Source: Tissierellia bacterium (lineage in GTDB: Bacteria > Bacillota_A > Clostridia > Tissierellales > Peptoniphilaceae). Taken from it: a stretch of 9,826 bases of DNA. Under the pieces are notes generated by a model. The model ran no database searches. It was not told where the DNA came from and saw only the letters and a program-made list of their open reading frames with translations. The first letter of the stretch is position 1; every line of letters starts with the position of its first letter. The translations under genes and the position numbers were made by a program. Shown here one piece after another: positions 7,018-9,826 of this stretch. The stretch is taken from positions 1-9,826 of the forward strand of contig JAAZCH010000039.1 of NCBI GenBank assembly GCA_012513395.1, written 5' to 3'.

Positions 7018-7446
7018 ATGAAAGATATTAATCTAGAAATACAAGAAGCTATTAATGCGGCTGACGATGCGCTGCTATATCTGAAAGAAGCTGAGAAATT
7101 TGCGAAGTCTGCAGGTAATTGGGGGATGTTTGACATCTTAGGTGGTGGTTTTTTTGCGACTATGATCAAAAGAGAAAAGATGGAAGATGTGGAGAAAAAT
7201 ATTTCTAAAGCCCAAAAAGCTATCGAGGTTTTGAATCTAGAACTAAAAGACCTAGAGACCATCATAGATGTAAATATAGAAACTGGAGATTTTTTGACCT
7301 TTGCGGATTATTTCTTTGACGGCTTCATTGCGGATTTTATGGTTCAAGAAAAAATAAATAATGCAATAAAACAAATTGAAAATGCCATATTAAATATTGA
7401 AGAATTAAAAATTAGTTTAGAAAGTATGTTGAGGGATAGAATATGA
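7018..7446 (+). CDS. Coiled-coil protein of unknown function with GNWG-GGG motif
   Basis: A 142-residue, highly helical and probably cytosolic protein whose function I do not recognise. Helical, charged heptad-like stretches at about 1-30, 52-83 and 108-140 flank a Gly/aromatic motif, GNWGMFDILGGGFFATMIK (33-51). A second aromatic patch lies near 93-108 (FADYFFDGFIADFM). The helix-GGG-K-helix pattern resembles a conserved Firmicutes family of hypothetical proteins (from memory, unverified). I chose ATG 7018, preceded by AGGTGA at 7008-7013; an in-frame TTG at 6991 would add nine residues but has no ribosome site. The stop overlaps the next gene's start as ATGA, so the two proteins are probably coupled and may form a complex with the membrane partner. 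No confident promoter is seen in the AT-rich gap upstream. Confidence 0.78.
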   Translation: MKDINLEIQEAINAADDALLYLKEAEKFAKSAGNWGMFDILGGGFFATMIKREKMEDVEKNISKAQKAIEVLNLELKDLETIIDVNIETGDFLTFADYFFDGFIADFMVQEKINNAIKQIENAILNIEELKISLESMLRDRI

Positions 7447-7760
7447 AAGATAGGATAAAAGATATGTCAATTTATCTGACGGTGATAATTTTTTGTTTTT
7501 ATTTTATGCCAATACTAATCAGAGACACAGGTTCAGCTATGTTTGTATTACTTTTATTAATTCCTTTGGTCATTATGATTGATGGGTTTGTGTTTGGTAT
7601 GAAAAAAGGTTTTGACATTATCTTTCCTATAGTTGTGGGACTTTTATTTATTCCAACAGTATTTATTTACTATAATTCTAGTTCATGGCCTTATAGTATA
7701 ATCTTTGGAGGGATTTCTTTAGTTGCCAGCTTTATAGGTGCAAGATTTTATAAAAAATAG
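7443..7760 (+). CDS. Small four-helix membrane protein, unknown function
   Basis: A 105-residue integral membrane protein with four hydrophobic segments at about 9-26, 32-51, 58-77 and 83-101. The short positive ends (MKDR at the start, RFYKK at the end) put both termini in the cytoplasm by the positive-inside rule. No catalytic or transport motif is recognised; W82 and the aromatic YY at 76-77 lie in the predicted loop between helices three and four. GAGGGA inside the upstream gene serves as the ribosome site, and ATGA couples it to the coiled-coil gene. It could anchor that protein to the membrane (inference). Its stop codon lies inside the stem of the downstream terminator. Confidence 0.78.
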   Translation: MKDRIKDMSIYLTVIIFCFYFMPILIRDTGSAMFVLLLLIPLVIMIDGFVFGMKKGFDIIFPIVVGLLFIPTVFIYYNSSSWPYSIIFGGISLVASFIGARFYKK

Positions 7761-7796
7761 CTTTACTTTCTAAAAATTTAGTAGCAAAGCTATTTT
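7754..7796. terminator. Bidirectional terminator between converging genes
   Basis: A perfect 11-bp stem AAAATAGCTTT/AAAGCTATTTT (7754-7764 with 7786-7796) encloses a 21-base loop. It has T-runs on both strands: TTTT reading rightward, and six T residues reading leftward. It serves the membrane-protein gene (+) and the DUF2200 gene (-). Confidence 0.82.
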
Positions 7797-7811
7797 CCAA
7801 ATTATTACATA

Positions 7812-8162
7812 TTAACTTCTTAAAATTTTTTCCATAGACTTTCCTTTGGCCAATTCATCAATTAGTTTATCTAGCCAGCGAACTTTTTTGACTAATGGGT
7901 CCTCGATTTCTTCTACGCGAATACCACATACTACACCTTTTATTTTGTCCACATTGGGGTTTAGTTTCGGTGCATTATTAAAGAATTCTTCATAGTTTGT
8001 GTCTTGTTCTATGATGGCATTTAATTCTAGATTATTATATCCAGTTAACCAAGTTATTATCTCATCTACTTCTGCTTTTGTTCTCCCTTTTCTTTCTGCT
8101 TTTTGAACTAGAAGGGGATAGACTTTGGCAAAACTCATTTTGTATATTTTTTCATTATTCAT
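7812..8162 (-). CDS. DUF2200 family protein
   Basis: A 116-residue cytosolic protein of the DUF2200 family, whose biochemical role is unknown. The family signature is clear: [18 protein letters not shown] (6-23) followed by [19 protein letters not shown] (24-42), and a C-terminal [18 protein letters not shown] segment (97-114). The length is usual for the family and the gene looks intact. No signal peptide or membrane helix is present. The ATG at 8162 is preceded on the minus strand by AGGA with an eight-base spacer. It lies 54 bases downstream of the amidohydrolase gene on the same strand, so it may be co-transcribed, or served by its own promoter in that gap. I would not infer function from this position. 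Confidence 0.9.
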   Translation of the reverse strand: MNNEKIYKMSFAKVYPLLVQKAERKGRTKAEVDEIITWLTGYNNLELNAIIEQDTNYEEFFNNAPKLNPNVDKIKGVVCGIRVEEIEDPLVKKVRWLDKLIDELAKGKSMEKILRS

Positions 8163-8190
8163 TTATCATGTCCTGTTTTTTTACTTTTAT

Positions 8191-8220
8191 TTCATACGAA
8201 AAAGTAAGTTTATAAATCAA
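8191..8220 (-). promoter_or_regulatory. Possible promoter for the DUF2200 gene
   Basis: On the minus strand, TTGATT (8215-8220, overlapping the amidohydrolase stop) and TATGAA (8191-8196) are 18 bases apart, with a start expected about 20 bases before the DUF2200 ATG. An 8-bp inverted repeat, TTACTTTT/AAAAGTAA (8181-8188 and 8200-8207), brackets the -10. AT-rich DNA gives such matches by chance, so this is weak. Confidence 0.3.
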
Positions 8221-9701
8221 GTTATAGTGGGGAAAAATTCATCCATATTTAATTCGTTATTATTACTTCTATCGATATAAGATTGTTTCATTTTTTCGTA
8301 ATAAACTTCTGCTTTTTGTCTTAATTCGTTCAGATTGATTCCTGGGATTTCTCGATTTTTCATAACCCATTTGCCACCAATCATGACATCTCGAACGTTA
8401 CTTCCATTTGCCATCATCAAAACTGTTTTTAGTGGATCGTCAATTACTCCTAGAGAGAAATCGTCCAGGGGAATTACTATTAAATCTGCCATTGCATCTT
8501 CTGAGAGCTGACCTAAATCTTCTCTTCCCAAAGCTCTAGCTCCTCCAAGAGTCGCTGACTCATAGTAAGAGGCGAAGTTATTTTCTTCCCTATCTTCATC
8601 AATATATCTTGCGTAAAAACTTCCTACTCTTATATTTTCAAAGAAATCTGGTGGGAAAGTATCAGTTCCCATGGACATTTTAATTCCGTGGTGTTTGTAT
8701 CTTCCGAAGCTGTCCAATGCTGTTCCAAATCTTCCATACACGAGAGGGCAGTGAATTATGGATACACCTTTATCTCTTAAAATATCCATATCAGTAGTTG
8801 TATTGTCTTTGGTGAACTTCGTAGTTCCCAGGTAAAGACCATGGGGAATTAAAGTTTTTTCATCTAAAAATCCAATTGAATCTAAATACTGCACTGGAGT
8901 CATATTGTAATTTTTCTCTATATATTCATATTCGAAAGTTCCTTGGGTAGCATGAAGCCTAATGGGAACATCATACTTTTTAGCGATTTCCTTGGAACGC
9001 TTTAGGGATTCTGTGGTTTGTTGTTCTATTCTTTCTGGAACAACTACGGGATTTACTAAAGGATTGTCAATTTCTTTCCATTTTTTAACGAAGAATTCAG
9101 CGTTCTTAAGTCCCGATTCTTTTTCTTCTTCAGTCAGGGGAATTAAAACTTGTCTCCCATCTACAAAAACTGGCTTTTGCATAACAAAACTAGGCCCTAA
9201 ATAAACTCTAAGTCCCAATTTAATTGCATTCTCAGCTGCGCCTTCGATTTCTTCCAAAGTTTCTCCATCTCGTTTACATATTACCGAGGTAATAGGCATC
9301 GCAGTAGTAACTCCATGGCGGATTAGTTGAACATATGCATATAAACTTTTAAAAACTTCATCTTCCAAGCTTAATTGCTCCACTCTTTGGTCGAACCAAT
9401 CTTGAGACCATCTTAAATCGTCAGATCTTTCCTTGGGGAAGTCTGTGGTGATTAGGCAGTGGTCGATATCGCCTAGAGCATCTAAATCTATAAAGCCTGG
9501 AGCTACAAGACTTTCACCCAAGTCTTGAAACTCTACTTCTATGTATTTATCTTCAGCATCTTTTATGCTTCCTGCATAGAGGATTTTGTCACCTTTATAA
9601 ATTACAGCAGCATTTTCTTGGATATAATGCTTTCCATCTTTGTAAAACACTCCATATTTACTCTTTATTCCTAATAATTTTTCCAATTCATCACTTCTCA
9701 T
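8217..9701 (-). CDS. Amidohydrolase superfamily protein (chlorohydrolase/deaminase-like), variant metal site
   Basis: A 494-residue cytosolic TIM-barrel protein resembling the cyclic amidohydrolase/TrzN/guanine-deaminase group, which hydrolyse C-N or similar bonds on ring compounds with a bound metal. Barrel landmarks are visible: APGFID (67-72) after strand one, RLHATQG with H250, IPHGLYL with H287, IIHCP with H318 and MGTDTFPPD with D347. A C-terminal strand ADLIVI (405-410) and IGGKWVMKNREI (441-452) complete the usual beta-sandwich. The normal HxH after PGF(I/V)D is absent: D74 and L76 occupy those places, with H81 shortly after. Substrate is unknown. No Shine-Dalgarno sequence precedes the ATG at 9701, which lies about ten bases after the rubredoxin terminator; starts at TTG codon 6 or GTG codon 18 are possible but no better supported. 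Confidence 0.85.
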   Translation of the reverse strand: MRSDELEKLLGIKSKYGVFYKDGKHYIQENAAVIYKGDKILYAGSIKDAEDKYIEVEFQDLGESLVAPGFIDLDALGDIDHCLITTDFPKERSDDLRWSQDWFDQRVEQLSLEDEVFKSLYAYVQLIRHGVTTAMPITSVICKRDGETLEEIEGAAENAIKLGLRVYLGPSFVMQKPVFVDGRQVLIPLTEEEKESGLKNAEFFVKKWKEIDNPLVNPVVVPERIEQQTTESLKRSKEIAKKYDVPIRLHATQGTFEYEYIEKNYNMTPVQYLDSIGFLDEKTLIPHGLYLGTTKFTKDNTTTDMDILRDKGVSIIHCPLVYGRFGTALDSFGRYKHHGIKMSMGTDTFPPDFFENIRVGSFYARYIDEDREENNFASYYESATLGGARALGREDLGQLSEDAMADLIVIPLDDFSLGVIDDPLKTVLMMANGSNVRDVMIGGKWVMKNREIPGINLNELRQKAEVYYEKMKQSYIDRSNNNELNMDEFFPTIT

Positions 9702-9710
9702 AAATAATTT

Positions 9711-9737
9711 TAAAAAGAAACTGAGAAAATCTCAGTT
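9711..9737 (-). terminator. Terminator of the rubredoxin gene
   Basis: A perfect 7-bp stem AACTGAG/CTCAGTT (9719-9725 with 9731-9737) and 5-base loop, followed on the minus strand by TCTTTTT. It lies 36 bases after the rubredoxin stop and directly before the amidohydrolase start. Confidence 0.75.
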
Positions 9738-9773
9738 CCTTTAAGTCTTGCTATTAAAGCAATAATTCAAAAA

Positions 9774-9826
9774 TTAGTCGATTGGAGAGAATTCGTCTTT
9801 TCCAACACCACATAGTGGACATTCGA
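9774..9826 (-). CDS. Rubredoxin or rubredoxin domain, C-terminal end (partial)
   Basis: The window edge cuts this gene; only the last 16 codons and the stop are present. They read ECPLCGVGKDEFSPID, the second iron-binding CxxCG knuckle of rubredoxin with the characteristic GVGKDxF tail. Rubredoxin is a small one-iron electron carrier used by anaerobes, for instance in detoxifying oxygen and peroxide. The stop so soon after the motif fits a free rubredoxin, but a larger protein with a C-terminal rubredoxin domain cannot be excluded. The rubrerythrin-type knuckle is less similar. A hairpin terminator follows, so it may be transcribed separately from the amidohydrolase. Confidence 0.85.
   Translation of the reverse strand, partial: ECPLCGVGKDEFSPID

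Noticed and set aside
8962..9204. An 80-codon plus-strand frame inside the amidohydrolase gene
   Set aside because: It is a shadow of the minus-strand gene with S/F-rich composition and no ribosome site.
9759..9773. Small inverted repeat TTGCT-ATTAA-AGCAA near the rubredoxin stop
   Set aside because: The stem is only 5 bp in AT-rich DNA without a T-run; likely chance.

Overview
The window looks like a piece of chromosome from a low-GC Gram-positive anaerobe (Firmicutes, possibly a Tissierellia/Clostridia-type organism). The evidence is AT-rich codon use, strong GGAGG-type ribosome sites, short intergenic gaps, many U-tailed hairpin terminators and a rubredoxin at the right edge. The genus is an inference. 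I see no insertion sequences, phage genes, CRISPR arrays, tRNAs or rRNAs.

Region 1 (2-4694, + strand) is an operon of an FbpA/AfuA-type solute-binding protein (5' end outside the window), an ABC ATPase, a fused two-domain permease, and a cytosolic glycerophosphodiester phosphodiesterase (GDPD) family enzyme. The last three genes overlap or nearly touch, so the importer and enzyme are probably made together. The natural reading is uptake of a phosphodiester or other organophosphate followed by cleavage inside the cell. This parallels the Ugp transporter/UgpQ pairing but uses a different transporter family. A strong hairpin terminator sits between the binding-protein and ATPase genes and probably sets a high ratio of binding protein to membrane complex. 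A second terminator closes the operon.

Region 2 (4726-6969, + strand) is a two-gene unit with its own good promoter. A perfect inverted repeat overlaps the -10 box. The genes encode a polytopic NhaC/IT-superfamily-like transporter and a class A beta-lactamase-fold serine hydrolase that has no signal peptide and lacks the beta-lactamase general-base glutamate. It looks like a second import-then-hydrolyse module, with unknown substrate.

Region 3 (7018-7796, + strand) is a translationally coupled pair of unknown function: a coiled-coil protein with a Gly-rich motif and a small four-helix membrane protein. It ends in a bidirectional terminator shared with the converging genes.

Region 4 (7754-9826, - strand) holds, in transcription order, the 3' end of a rubredoxin gene with its terminator, an amidohydrolase-superfamily protein in which the usual first metal-binding HxH motif is not present, and a DUF2200 protein. 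No stretch over 300 bases lacks a gene. The longest gap (4636-4809) contains a terminator, a promoter and an operator-like palindrome.
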